From positions 1 to 35,572 of the forward strand of contig JACQWX010000033.1 in NCBI GenBank assembly GCA_016209035.1: a stretch of 35,572 nucleotides of DNA, in the 5' to 3' direction. Under the pieces are notes generated by a model. That model was not told the DNA's origin. It did no database searches and worked only from the letters and a program-made list of their open reading frames with translations. The first letter of the stretch is position 1. The number at the start of each line of letters is the position of its first letter. Positions 15,929-23,665 of the stretch are shown one piece after another. Source of the stretch: Elusimicrobiota bacterium. Lineage in GTDB: Bacteria; Elusimicrobiota; Elusimicrobia; UBA1565; UBA9628. The position numbers and the translations under genes were made by a program.

Positions 15929-16523
15929 GAGCACCCAGCTCCGCGGGTGACCGAAGCGGGGGTCGGTCAGGAGATGATGCAGCTTCCCGTCTTCCGTGAG
16001 GATGAGCAGCCCTTCGCTGTCCGCGTCGAGCCTCCCCGCGGCATAGAGGCCCTCGGGTATGCCGGGCTCACCAGGCGTCGAGGCCCTGGGCTCTCCGGCT
16101 CTGGGGGTGACGTTGGAGAGCAGGAAGCTCTCCCCCATCTCACCAACGTCGGTCTTCATGTCCGCGGCCGGGGCCATGTGGCCGCGGTCGAATCCGCTTC
16201 CTTGTATAATCGTCGGGCTCGGAGCGCTGGAAAGGCTTGAGCTCCGGGTCAGCGGTGAAGGTCTTGGCGCGCTCGGCGTCGCCCGTGATCTTCTCCCGCG
16301 GCAGGTGGTATGCCACCCAGTTCGGGATCTTGAGCCAGTTGTTGTGCCCCGCGACGTAGCCGCGCCGGAACAGGAGCTCTCCCGTGCTCGGCAGGCCGAA
16401 CGGCGTGTGCTCCTTGACGAGCTGTCGTTGGGGCTCGGGCAGGAAGGGCTGTTCCGCCGCCTGGGCCGGCCCGAAACGGAGGAAGAGGAGCGCCCCGGCC
16501 AGGAGACGCGGGGCGAGCCTCAT
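15929..16523 (-). pseudogene. Chimeric pseudogene: DNA/RNA nuclease N-part plus pseudouridine-synthase slice
   Basis: ATG 16523 starts a signal peptide (MRLAPRLLAGALLFL...AQA). The N-terminal half of a DNA/RNA non-specific endonuclease follows: PFGLPSTGELLFRRGYVAGH and AKTFTADPELKPFQRSEPDDYT. At ~16202 one extra base shifts the frame. In the next frame the active-site block GSGFDRGHMAPAADMK and SFLLSNVTP continues. After a short Pro/Ser stretch (~16090) the same frame reads GIPEGLYAAGRLDADSEGLL, then LTEDGKLHHLLTDPRFGHP. This is the middle of an RsuA/RluE-type pseudouridine synthase, including its catalytic Asp (GRLDADSEG). Both enzymes lack their remaining parts. The promoter is perfectly preserved, so decay may be recent. 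Confidence 0.82.
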
Positions 16524-16530
16524 ACTAAAG

Positions 16531-16559
16531 GATATAGGCCGGCAGTGTTGCGTTGTCAA
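16531..16559 (-). promoter_or_regulatory. Promoter TTGACA-17-TATATC, leaderless geometry
   Basis: The minus strand has TTGACA (16559-16554), a 17-base spacer and TATATC (16536-16531), then seven bases before the ATG at 16523. It serves the nuclease-like pseudogene. Confidence 0.7.
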
Positions 16560-16613
16560 GGGGGGTGTAGTCGCCCATCAGATATGTCATGGGCAGCGCC
16601 CGATAGAAAGGTC

Positions 16614-16659
16614 GAGGTTATCCACCGACATATCTTGAGATATGTCGGTGGATAACCTC
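16614..16659. repeat. Perfect 22-bp inverted repeat with a 2-base centre
   Basis: The arms 16614-16635 and 16638-16659 (gaggttatccaccgacatat...) are exact reverse complements separated by TG. The hairpin is AT-rich at the centre and lies in the 172-base gap between the nuclease pseudogene promoter and the end of the M16 peptidase gene. It is longer than needed for a terminator and has no T-run. It could be a mobile-element end or a structured RNA element. Confidence 0.75.
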
Positions 16660-16684
16660 TGATTCAACCCGCGCGGACTTGCGT

Positions 16685-16711
16685 CATGCCGGGCGGGACA
16701 CGCCCGGCATG
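16685..16711 (-). terminator. GC-rich hairpin after the M16 peptidase gene
   Basis: An 11-bp perfect stem (catgccgggcg/cgcccggcatg) with a 5-base loop lies about 20 bases past the stop codon of the M16 gene. No T-tract follows, so it may stop or stabilise the 3' end with help from other factors. It could also be a repeat unit. Confidence 0.45.
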
Positions 16712-16731
16712 CACGTCGCCCCGAGTCCGGA

Positions 16732-19668
16732 TCAGTAAGGGAAAATCTGCTCCAGGGTCTTCTCTTCGACGGTCCCCAGCTTCTTCAAGCCCGTGAGGTC
16801 CGTCCGTGACTTGTTGCCCAGGATGAAGAGCGTCATGGGCTTGTCCTTGAACCGCGTGCTGAACCTCTCGAGATCGGGCATGGTGTAGCGCAGGGTCTTC
16901 TCGAACCGGGCGGGCCTGGGGTCGCCGGAAAGCCCGAGCTTCTCCCAGACCACGAGGGTGCTCGGCACCTGGCGGAAGCCGATCCTTCGGGTGCGCAAGA
17001 GCTGCTCCTGGGTCTGCCGGGCCTCGTTGAAGCGCTCCATCGAAGGGGGCAGCGACCGCAGGAGCTCGAGCATCACGGAGGATGCCTCCAGCGTCTTGTC
17101 CGCCTGCGTCTCGACCTGGCCCACCAGCTTATTCTCGTCGCTCTTCCAATCGGCTTCCTCGTACCAAGCGTCCGCGGCATAGGCCAGGGACCGCGACTCC
17201 CGTATCTCCTGGAAGACGACGCCGCTCATGCCGCCGCCCATGTATCCGGTGTAGTGCCGGTAGTCCACGACACGGTCCGGGACGAAGACTTCGTCGGCCG
17301 CGTAGAGGCCGACCCAGGATTGGAGCATGTCGCGGTGGGCGAAGACCACCCTAGGCTTGGCCGCCTTGAGGTACGCCAGAGGCTTGCGGGCCGGAGGCTC
17401 CTTGAACTTGGCGTTGCCCGTCTCCACGAGCTTGGCGATCTCGCCGGGGGTGCGGTTGCCCACGTAGGTCGTGCGGTGCTTGTAGTCGAAGAGGCCCTGC
17501 ATGATGCCCTTGAGCCTCGGGACCTCGAGCTTCTTGAGCTCCGCGTCGGAGAGCTCGGCCAGGACCGAGCTGTCCGCTCCCCGTGAGGCGAATTCGCCCA
17601 AGGCGTAGTGGACGTACTTGGGGTCCTTCTTGTTGTCCTGGTGCGCGCCGACCTGCACCGCGACCATCTTGGGCAGGATGTCCGGCGCGACGTTGGGCTC
17701 CGCGAAGCGCTTGGCCATCAGCTCCAGCGAGGGCCAGAGGTTCTCGTTCAAGCCGCTCAAGCTCACGCTCACGACGTCGCGGCCGCAGCCGTAGCCCAGG
17801 GTCGTGCCCAGGCCGTAGAGCTTCTTCTTGAACTGCTCGGCCGGAAGGTCGCCGGCGCCGGAGAGCTTGAGGAGGTCGAGCGCGGCGCAGACGTCGCGCA
17901 CGTGGTCGTTCCCGAGGTCGAAGATGAAGCCGAGGGCGAAGAGGTCGTTGAACGGGTTGCGGCCCGAGTAGAGCTTGCCTTGGGGAAGGGGCGTGACCGA
18001 GTAGTCCCTGCCCTCGACGAGCCACTTGGGTTCGATGGGCTCGGCCGGCATGGCGAGGAGCTCCTTGAAGAACGCGGACTGGCGCGAGGGGTCGATGTCC
18101 ACCTTGGTGAAGCCCGGCTTCGCGATGGAGGGGAGCTCTGGCTTGGCGTTGCGCCTGTAGACGACGACTCGGTCGTCTCCGAGGTATTGGCGAGCCACCC
18201 GCAGGACGTCGTCCTTGGTCACGGCCTTCAGGCGCTCGATGCGGCCCGCGGCCTTGTCCCAAGGCTCGTAGTCCTGGAAGGCGTCCGCCATGAGGTCGGC
18301 CCGCTTCATATTGACCTCGAGGTCCTTCTTGTGGCTGACCTCGTAGTCGGTGACGACCGCCCGGATGTCCTCTTCCGCAAAGCCCCCGGACTTGAGCTTG
18401 GCCACGGTCTCCATGAGCAGGGCGTCGGCAGTCTCGAGCGTCTGGCCCTGTTTGGTGACGGCCCACAGCGTCCAAGACCCTCCGTCGTTGAGGGTCATGG
18501 GGAAGGAGCCGGCCTTCTTGACCTTCTGGGCCTGTTCGAGTTCCAGGTTGATGATCCCGGCCGCCGAGTTGTCCATCAGCAAGCTCATGATGAGAAGGGG
18601 CTCGTAGTCGGGGTCGCCCTTCGGGGCCGTGAGCCAGGAGACCAACACCTCCTCCTCCGCCTCGTACTTGACCTCGACGCGTCGCGCACCCTTCAGGGGG
18701 GCGATCTTGGGGGTTTCCTTGCGAGGCGGGACCGCGGGCTTCAAGGCTCCGAAGCGCTTCTCCAGGATCTTGAGCATCTCGTCGCGGTCGAAGTCGCCGG
18801 AGAGCGCGATGGCCATGTTGTTGGGGACATAATAGCGGTCGTAGAAGGCGTACATCTTGGCCAAGGAAGGGTTCTTCAGGTGCTCGATGGTCCCGATGAT
18901 CGGCACGCTGTAGGGATGCCCCTCATAGAGTCTTTCCATCATGGCGTAGAAGATGATGTCGTCGGCGTCGTCCAGGGAGCGGTTCTTCTCCTCATAGACG
19001 GTCTCGATCTCGGACTGGAAGAGCCGGAACACGGGCTTGGCGAAGCGGTCGGCCTCGGCCCTGGCCCAGGTCTCGACCCTGTTCCGCGGGAACTCGCTGG
19101 TGTAGGTCGTCCTGTCGTAGCCGGTCCCGGCGTTCACATGGGTGAAGCCCATCTGGCCGTAGACCTTGTCGAGTTCGTTGGGGATGGCGTAGGCGGCGGC
19201 GGCCACGGACTCCTTGTCGATCTCCTTGTAGATGAGCCCCTGCCCCTTCGGGTCTGCGGCCTTGAAGCGCTTCTCGTAGAGCTCGAGGATCTTGTCGAGG
19301 TGGAGCTTCTCCTTGGCGTAGTCCGTGGTGCCGAGCTTGGCGCTCCCCTTGAAGAGCATGTGCTCGAGGTAGTGCGCCATGCCGGTGGAATCGCGCGCGT
19401 CGTTCTTGGAACCGGCGCGCACGGCGACCGCCGACGCGATGCGCGGCTCCTGGCGGTTGGGGCTGAGGTACACGGTCATGCCGTTGGAGAGCCGGTGGAT
19501 CGTGACCTGCAGGGGGTCGTTGGCCATGGGCTTGGCCAAGGTCTCCGGGAGCTGGGCGAGGCAGGCGGAGGCCCATAGGAACGCCAGGGAAAGCGCCAGG
19601 GACGAGCCTAGCAGGGGGCGGCGGGATCGGCACGGGTGGGACGTCGCTGCGAAGGTCTTCGTGTTCAT
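16732..19668 (-). CDS. M16-family zinc metallopeptidase, secreted
   Basis: The product is 978 residues with two M16 halves. The inverted zinc motif HYLEH is at residues 99-103 (GMAHYLEHMLFKGS), and the third ligand Glu is probably in ETVYEEKNRSLDD (about residue 226). The gap between them is longer than the usual ~75 because of an inserted helical segment (HLDKILELYEKRFKAADPKG...). The C-terminal half (from about residue 540) lacks the motif, as expected, and carries the R/Y-type region near SRSLAYAADAWYEE. A signal peptide (SSLALSLAFLWASACLA) puts it in the periplasm. ATG 19668 lies 4 bases after the stop of the upstream gene, with AAGGAG 13 bases before it. It should degrade peptides of moderate length; the substrate is unknown. 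Confidence 0.9.
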   Translation of the reverse strand: MNTKTFAATSHPCRSRRPLLGSSLALSLAFLWASACLAQLPETLAKPMANDPLQVTIHRLSNGMTVYLSPNRQEPRIASAVAVRAGSKNDARDSTGMAHYLEHMLFKGSAKLGTTDYAKEKLHLDKILELYEKRFKAADPKGQGLIYKEIDKESVAAAAYAIPNELDKVYGQMGFTHVNAGTGYDRTTYTSEFPRNRVETWARAEADRFAKPVFRLFQSEIETVYEEKNRSLDDADDIIFYAMMERLYEGHPYSVPIIGTIEHLKNPSLAKMYAFYDRYYVPNNMAIALSGDFDRDEMLKILEKRFGALKPAVPPRKETPKIAPLKGARRVEVKYEAEEEVLVSWLTAPKGDPDYEPLLIMSLLMDNSAAGIINLELEQAQKVKKAGSFPMTLNDGGSWTLWAVTKQGQTLETADALLMETVAKLKSGGFAEEDIRAVVTDYEVSHKKDLEVNMKRADLMADAFQDYEPWDKAAGRIERLKAVTKDDVLRVARQYLGDDRVVVYRRNAKPELPSIAKPGFTKVDIDPSRQSAFFKELLAMPAEPIEPKWLVEGRDYSVTPLPQGKLYSGRNPFNDLFALGFIFDLGNDHVRDVCAALDLLKLSGAGDLPAEQFKKKLYGLGTTLGYGCGRDVVSVSLSGLNENLWPSLELMAKRFAEPNVAPDILPKMVAVQVGAHQDNKKDPKYVHYALGEFASRGADSSVLAELSDAELKKLEVPRLKGIMQGLFDYKHRTTYVGNRTPGEIAKLVETGNAKFKEPPARKPLAYLKAAKPRVVFAHRDMLQSWVGLYAADEVFVPDRVVDYRHYTGYMGGGMSGVVFQEIRESRSLAYAADAWYEEADWKSDENKLVGQVETQADKTLEASSVMLELLRSLPPSMERFNEARQTQEQLLRTRRIGFRQVPSTLVVWEKLGLSGDPRPARFEKTLRYTMPDLERFSTRFKDKPMTLFILGNKSRTDLTGLKKLGTVEEKTLEQIFPY

Positions 19669-19672
19669 GGTT

Positions 19673-21043
19673 TTACGGGTTCTCCTTGACATCGGCTTTG
19701 GGACTATCTTGGGCCGGGGCGCGGTCGTCCCGCCTTGCGGGACTGTCCCTTCCTGTGAGTGATGGGAATGGGACGAGGGCGGAGCCCGAGCGTCCCGGCG
19801 GCCCTTCGGGAATGACGTTGGCCGCCGGGGCGGCCGCGGTGGAGGGCGTCGGCTCCTCCCAGACGAACCTGTTGTTGTGCCTCAGGGCCGACCAGGTGTA
19901 CTTGTTCTTGGGGTTCCAGAGGACCCAGCTCGTCACGCCGAATCGCTGGGCCGCGAGGAGCTGCGCGCGGACCTTCTCAGCGTCGTAGCGCACCCCGAGC
20001 GAGAAATCCTGGAAGTAGGGCCGGAGCTTGCCGGCGTTGGGGCCCAGCCGCAAGACCGCGTCACGGACGCTCCGGCGGATGATCCGGAATGGCTCGCGGT
20101 TGGGGTTTTTGACCCCCAGCTCGCCTTTGCGGTAGTGCGACGGGTACATCATGGGGTAGACGGCGTCGACCTCCTCGGCGAGTTCCGCGATGCTCTGGCC
20201 GATGCCCATGTCGCCTTGAGCGCTCGAGGTCATGCCGAACAGGCAGATGGAGATGCGCGCCCCGAAGGGATCGAGGGACCGGCGGGCTTGGACCAGGAAC
20301 TCCCGGATGTTCGCCACAGCGGTCTTGGGGGAGTGGTCGGCCCGCGAGTACCTGCAGAGCCTGGTGTTGCCGTCGGAGGGGAACCGGACGTAATCGAACT
20401 GGATCTCGTCGAAGCCGGCGGCGGCGGCGCGGGACGCGATGGCAAGGTTGTAGTCCCATGTCTCGCGGCGGTAGGGGTCGACCCAGGCGATCCCCCTCTC
20501 GTTCCTCCAGACGTCGCCGTTGGGGGTCTTGACCGCCCACTCGGTCCTCTTGCGCGCGAGGATGTTGTCCTTGAAGAGCACGATGCGGCCGATGGCGCGG
20601 ATGCCGGCCCGGCGGAAGTCGGCCACGCAGGCCGGCAGGTCCGGGATGGCGTTGGCGCAGGCTCCGATCTCGCGGGCCAGGGGGACCCCCCGGACGAAGA
20701 CCTTTCCGTCGTACTCCTTCAGGGCGATCACGACGGCGTTAAGACCCGCGTCCTTGAGGTCGCGGATCATGCGGCTGCGGAACTTCGGCGACCCGGCGGC
20801 CCAGCCGGTCACGTGGACGCCCCGGACCGGGTCGGGCTGGGACACGAGCGGGACGTCCGGCTGACTCGCGTCATCGATCTCCGGCGGAGCCCGACGCTTG
20901 GCCTTCCTCCGTCTGCGGCTTTCACCGGGGTGACGGACGGAGTCGGCGGGGGCTTCTGCCGGCGCGGCGAAGACCGGCGCCTCGGTGTCGTGCTGGGCGC
21001 GGGTATCCGTCGGCATGAGCAGCGCGAGAAGGAGAGGAAGCAT
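19673..21043 (-). CDS. Secreted DUF4015 glycoside-hydrolase-like protein
   Basis: The product is 456 residues with a short signal peptide (MLPLLLALLMPTDTRAQ). The DUF4015 (putative TIM-barrel glycosidase) core covers ~residues 75-400: VHVTGWAAGSPKFRSRMIRD, LNAVVIALKEYDGKV, IGRIVLFKDNILA, GFDEIQFDYVRFPSDG, VDAVYPMMYPSHY and VTSWVLWNPKNKYTW. The Asp in IQFDYVRFP lies where many related barrels have a catalytic acid. The Pro/Ser/Arg-rich C-terminal tail (~60 residues) is coded by repeat-like DNA. The gene forms a unit with the M16 peptidase. A TATAGT box (21061-21056) lies 12 bases before the ATG. Substrate and activity are not shown. Confidence 0.85.
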   Translation of the reverse strand: MLPLLLALLMPTDTRAQHDTEAPVFAAPAEAPADSVRHPGESRRRRKAKRRAPPEIDDASQPDVPLVSQPDPVRGVHVTGWAAGSPKFRSRMIRDLKDAGLNAVVIALKEYDGKVFVRGVPLAREIGACANAIPDLPACVADFRRAGIRAIGRIVLFKDNILARKRTEWAVKTPNGDVWRNERGIAWVDPYRRETWDYNLAIASRAAAAGFDEIQFDYVRFPSDGNTRLCRYSRADHSPKTAVANIREFLVQARRSLDPFGARISICLFGMTSSAQGDMGIGQSIAELAEEVDAVYPMMYPSHYRKGELGVKNPNREPFRIIRRSVRDAVLRLGPNAGKLRPYFQDFSLGVRYDAEKVRAQLLAAQRFGVTSWVLWNPKNKYTWSALRHNNRFVWEEPTPSTAAAPAANVIPEGPPGRSGSALVPFPSLTGRDSPARRDDRAPAQDSPKADVKENP

Positions 21044-21055
21044 TCGGACCGCGAC

Positions 21056-21061
21056 ACTATA
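21056..21061 (-). promoter_or_regulatory. -10 box (TATAGT) close to the start codon
   Basis: TATAGT on the minus strand ends 12 bases before ATG 21043. The expected leader is about 4-6 bases and no Shine-Dalgarno is seen. Confidence 0.45.
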
Positions 21062-21177
21062 GCTTACTTGGCCCGCGCCCCACAATCGGCCGGCGCCGCC
21101 TTGCCAACGCGCGTCCGTTCTGTTAAACTCATGTGGGTTTCCTTGGCGTCCATGCCGTTTTCGAGGAGAAAAGAACC

Positions 21178-21876
21178 ATGCTCATCGAGTTGGCGTTGGG
21201 ATGGTGGTTGGCGACGGGTCCGACGGCCGCTTGGGCGCAGAAGGCCGCGCCTGCGCCGGCCGAGCCGGCCGCGGAGGCCGAGGCCGCTCCTGCCGAGGGA
21301 GCGGCGGAGGAGGCCCCGGCGGAGCAGGCCTCGCCCAGGAAGAAGCCCGGCAGGAAAGGAAAGTCCGCCGGCGCCGACCCGTTCCAGATCCGCGTCGCCG
21401 AGATCGCCAAGGTCTGGCGGGGCCAGATCGCGTTCGGCAAGGCCGAGTTCGACGCGTGGAACGAGTTCTGGACCGCCATCCGCAACGACCGGGGCAAGTT
21501 CGAGCAGCGGCTGACCGCCGAGAGGGCGGCGTTCGTGGATTCGCTCAAATCGCTCGATTCCAAGGACCACGGGCAGAGCCTCCTGGACTTCGAGACCATG
21601 CAGTCCAACAAGATGAAGGCCTTCGAGGAGAGCCAGGGCGCCAAGATCAAGGATTTCATCCAGCAGAGGGAGGCCAGGCTCCGGGAGTTCGGGATCGCGC
21701 AGGAGGCGGAGCGCGAACGCTTGGCGCAGGCCTCGGTGGACTCCTGGATGGAGGAGCGGTCCTTCCTCAACATCGCCCTGCCGCCTCCGGATGTCAGGCC
21801 TTCCAAGAAGGATAGGTCGAAGGACAAGGGCGACAAGAAGGACAAGAAGAAGTCGAAGTCCGACGACGATTGGTAA
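21178..21876 (+). CDS. Secreted coiled-coil protein with Ala/Glu/Pro linker and Lys-rich tail
   Basis: The product is 232 residues. ATG 21178 has AGGAGA about 9 bases upstream and starts a signal peptide (LALGWWLATGPTAAWAQ). Residues ~22-60 are an Ala/Pro/Glu spacer. Residues ~70-195 are charged helices with coiled-coil character (for example FEQRLTAERAAFVDSLKSLD; QQREARLREFGIAQEAERER). The tail is very Lys/Asp-rich (KKDKKKSKSDDDW). It could bind polyanions or the cell wall, but this is only a guess. It opens a run of six plus-strand genes. I do not recognise a family. Confidence 0.75.
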   Translation: MLIELALGWWLATGPTAAWAQKAAPAPAEPAAEAEAAPAEGAAEEAPAEQASPRKKPGRKGKSAGADPFQIRVAEIAKVWRGQIAFGKAEFDAWNEFWTAIRNDRGKFEQRLTAERAAFVDSLKSLDSKDHGQSLLDFETMQSNKMKAFEESQGAKIKDFIQQREARLREFGIAQEAERERLAQASVDSWMEERSFLNIALPPPDVRPSKKDRSKDKGDKKDKKKSKSDDDW

Positions 21877-21897
21877 GGCGTTGACAGGGAGCGCGAC

Positions 21898-22122
21898 ATG
21901 AAAGAAAAGGTCCAGAAGGTCCTGGATGGCATCAGGCCGCACATCCAGGCGGACGGAGGAGACATCGTGTTGGTGGGGGTCGACGAGAAGAAGGGGATCG
22001 TGACGGTCTCTCTTCGCGGCGCCTGCGGAGGCTGCCCCGGCGCTCAGATGACCCTCAAGGGCGTGGTGGAGCGCAAGATCAAGGAAGCGATCCCGGAGGT
22101 CAAGGAGGTCCGGGCGGCCTGA
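21898..22122 (+). CDS. nfu: NifU C-terminal (Nfu) domain iron-sulfur carrier
   Basis: The product is 74 residues, just the Nfu domain. It should carry a [4Fe-4S] or [2Fe-2S] cluster at a dimer interface and deliver it to target enzymes in the cytoplasm. The motif RGACGGCPGAQMTLKGVVER contains the two ligand Cys (CxxC). DGIRPHIQADGGDIVLVGVD is the typical N-terminal strand-helix start. A GGGAG lies 8 bases before the ATG. The stop codon overlaps the proposed CTG start of the next gene. Confidence 0.92.
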   Translation: MKEKVQKVLDGIRPHIQADGGDIVLVGVDEKKGIVTVSLRGACGGCPGAQMTLKGVVERKIKEAIPEVKEVRAA

Positions 22123-22952
22123 AGCGCATCGACCTGCACCTCCACTCGCGCTTCTCGGACGGCACTCGCGCGCCGGCCGAGATCGTGGCCCTCGGCCGTG
22201 AAGCGGGCCTTGAACTCATGGCCCTGACGGACCACGACGGCGTGGCGGGATTCCCGGAGGCTCAGGGAGCGGCCTCCCAGGGGGCGCCATCTTCGGGGAC
22301 AGGCCCGCGGCTCCTGTGCGGCATCGAGATCAGCACCAACGACGGCGAGGTCCACATCCTCGGCTACGGGATGGAGCTATCGAGGCCGTGCTTCGTCGAT
22401 CGGGTCTCGGGCCTGCGCCGCAGCCGGCGGGAACGGGTCTCGCTCATGGTGGAGAAGCTCCAAGGGAAGGGGTTCGCGGTGTCGCTGGAGGAGGTCGAGT
22501 CCTGCTGCCAGGGGGTCATCGGCAGGCCGCACATCGCGGACGTCCTGTGCCGGAAGGGCCTGGCCGGGAGCCGCGCCGAGGCGTTCGGCCGCTGGCTGGC
22601 CGAGGGCAGGCCCGGCTACGTCCCATCGCTGGGCCCCTCGCCCGAGGAGGCCATCGGCATCATCCGGGAGGCGGGGGGCTTCGCGGTCCTCGCCCATCCC
22701 GACACCGTCGCGGACCTCGCCGTGGTCGGCGAGTGGGTCCGCAAGGGCCTCGAGGGCATGGAGGCGCATTACCCGACCTATCCCGCGCGGACTGTCGCGC
22801 GTTTCGCGAAGCTCGCCGCAGACCACGGCCTGCTCCTTACCGGCGGCTCGGACTACCACGGGCCGGGGACCTCCCGCGACACCGCCCTTGGCCTGGAGGT
22901 GCCGGGCCCGCTGATGGAGCGTTTTCTGGAGAGGCTGGCCCGATGCGGCTGA
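22119..22952 (+). CDS. PHP-domain phosphoesterase (probable CTG start)
   Basis: The product is 277 residues and belongs to the PHP family typified by the 3',5'-nucleoside bisphosphate phosphatase (YciV/RnmA group). Metal-binding motifs: RIDLHLHSRFSDGT at residues 3-16, LMALTDHDGV, LLCGIEIST, VIGRPHIADVL, FAVLAHPDT and LTGGSDYHG. The HxH block starts at residue 7, so the start must lie before 22131. No ATG, GTG or TTG exists in frame nearby. CTG at 22119 has a strong AAGGAGGT (22102-22109) nine bases upstream and overlaps the stop of nfu as CTGA. I therefore propose a CTG start. A GDPD gene follows with a 10-base overlap. Confidence 0.85.
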   Translation: MKRIDLHLHSRFSDGTRAPAEIVALGREAGLELMALTDHDGVAGFPEAQGAASQGAPSSGTGPRLLCGIEISTNDGEVHILGYGMELSRPCFVDRVSGLRRSRRERVSLMVEKLQGKGFAVSLEEVESCCQGVIGRPHIADVLCRKGLAGSRAEAFGRWLAEGRPGYVPSLGPSPEEAIGIIREAGGFAVLAHPDTVADLAVVGEWVRKGLEGMEAHYPTYPARTVARFAKLAADHGLLLTGGSDYHGPGTSRDTALGLEVPGPLMERFLERLARCG

Positions 22953-23665
22953 TCGCGCACCGGGGCGCCAGCGGCCATGCGCCGGAGAACACCCTGGCGG
23001 CGTTCCGGCTGGCCTTGGAGATGGGGGCCCGCGCCATCGAGCTCGACGTCCACCAGACGAAGGACGGCGAGCTCGTGGTCCTTCATGACTGGAAGCTCAA
23101 GCGCACGGCCCGCGGGGCCTTGAGCCGCAGGCTCGGCGGAACCAAGCTCCGCGACCTGCCGTTCCGGGAGCTTGGCGCCGTGGACGTGGGTTCGTGGTTC
23201 GACCCGCGCTTCCGCCAGGAACGGGTCCCTCGGCTCGAGGACGCAATCAGGCTCGTGGCCGGGAAGGCCGAGCTGCATGTGGAGATCAAGAAGGGATCGA
23301 GCCTCTACCCTGGGATCGAGGGGGGGGTGGTGGACCTTGTCCGCCGGTTCGAGGCGCTGCCGTGGATCGTGGTCTCGAGTTTCGACCATCGGGCCCTGTT
23401 CGCCGTCCGGAGGCAAGAGCCCGGCCTGCGCCTCGGGTACCTCCTGGGAATGACCTCCATGAGGAGGGCCTTGCGGGAGACGGCCGAGCTGGGCGCCGAG
23501 AGCCTCAACATCAGCCTCCGGCAGGCGGGACGGCGCCGCGTGCGGCTGGCGCACGGACGCGGGCTCCAGGTCCTCGTCTACACGGTGAACAAGGCCGCGG
23601 ACCTCTCGAGGCTGGAGGCGCTCGGCGTGGACGGCGTCTACAGCAACTATCCCGAGCTTTCATGA
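22943..23665 (+). CDS. ugpQ: Glycerophosphodiester phosphodiesterase
   Basis: The product is 240 residues without a signal peptide, so a cytoplasmic GDPD of the UgpQ type. It hydrolyses glycerophosphodiesters to glycerol-3-phosphate and an alcohol. Conserved parts are LIAHRGASGHAPENTLAAF (catalytic His near residue 6), AIELDVHQTKDGELVVLHD (metal-binding Glu/Asp and second His), LHVEIK and VYTVNKAADLSRLEALGVDG with the C-terminal YSNYPEL. The gene overlaps the PHP gene before it and the DUF255-like gene after it (ATGA). Co-translation with a PHP phosphatase suggests a phosphoester-salvage unit, but this is inferred. Confidence 0.9.
   Translation: MRLIAHRGASGHAPENTLAAFRLALEMGARAIELDVHQTKDGELVVLHDWKLKRTARGALSRRLGGTKLRDLPFRELGAVDVGSWFDPRFRQERVPRLEDAIRLVAGKAELHVEIKKGSSLYPGIEGGVVDLVRRFEALPWIVVSSFDHRALFAVRRQEPGLRLGYLLGMTSMRRALRETAELGAESLNISLRQAGRRRVRLAHGRGLQVLVYTVNKAADLSRLEALGVDGVYSNYPELS

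Noticed and set aside
14861-16177. A 438-codon minus-strand frame opposite the SseB-domain gene
   Set aside because: Only its first ~85 codons (16177-15929) are meaningful, as part of the nuclease/pseudouridine-synthase pseudogene. The rest is antisense to the SseB-type gene.
17608-19578. A 656-codon open frame on the plus strand opposite the M16 peptidase
   Set aside because: It is a GC-driven antisense frame: composition is Val/Leu/Gly/Arg-rich, there are no motifs, and the minus strand codes a clear M16 enzyme.
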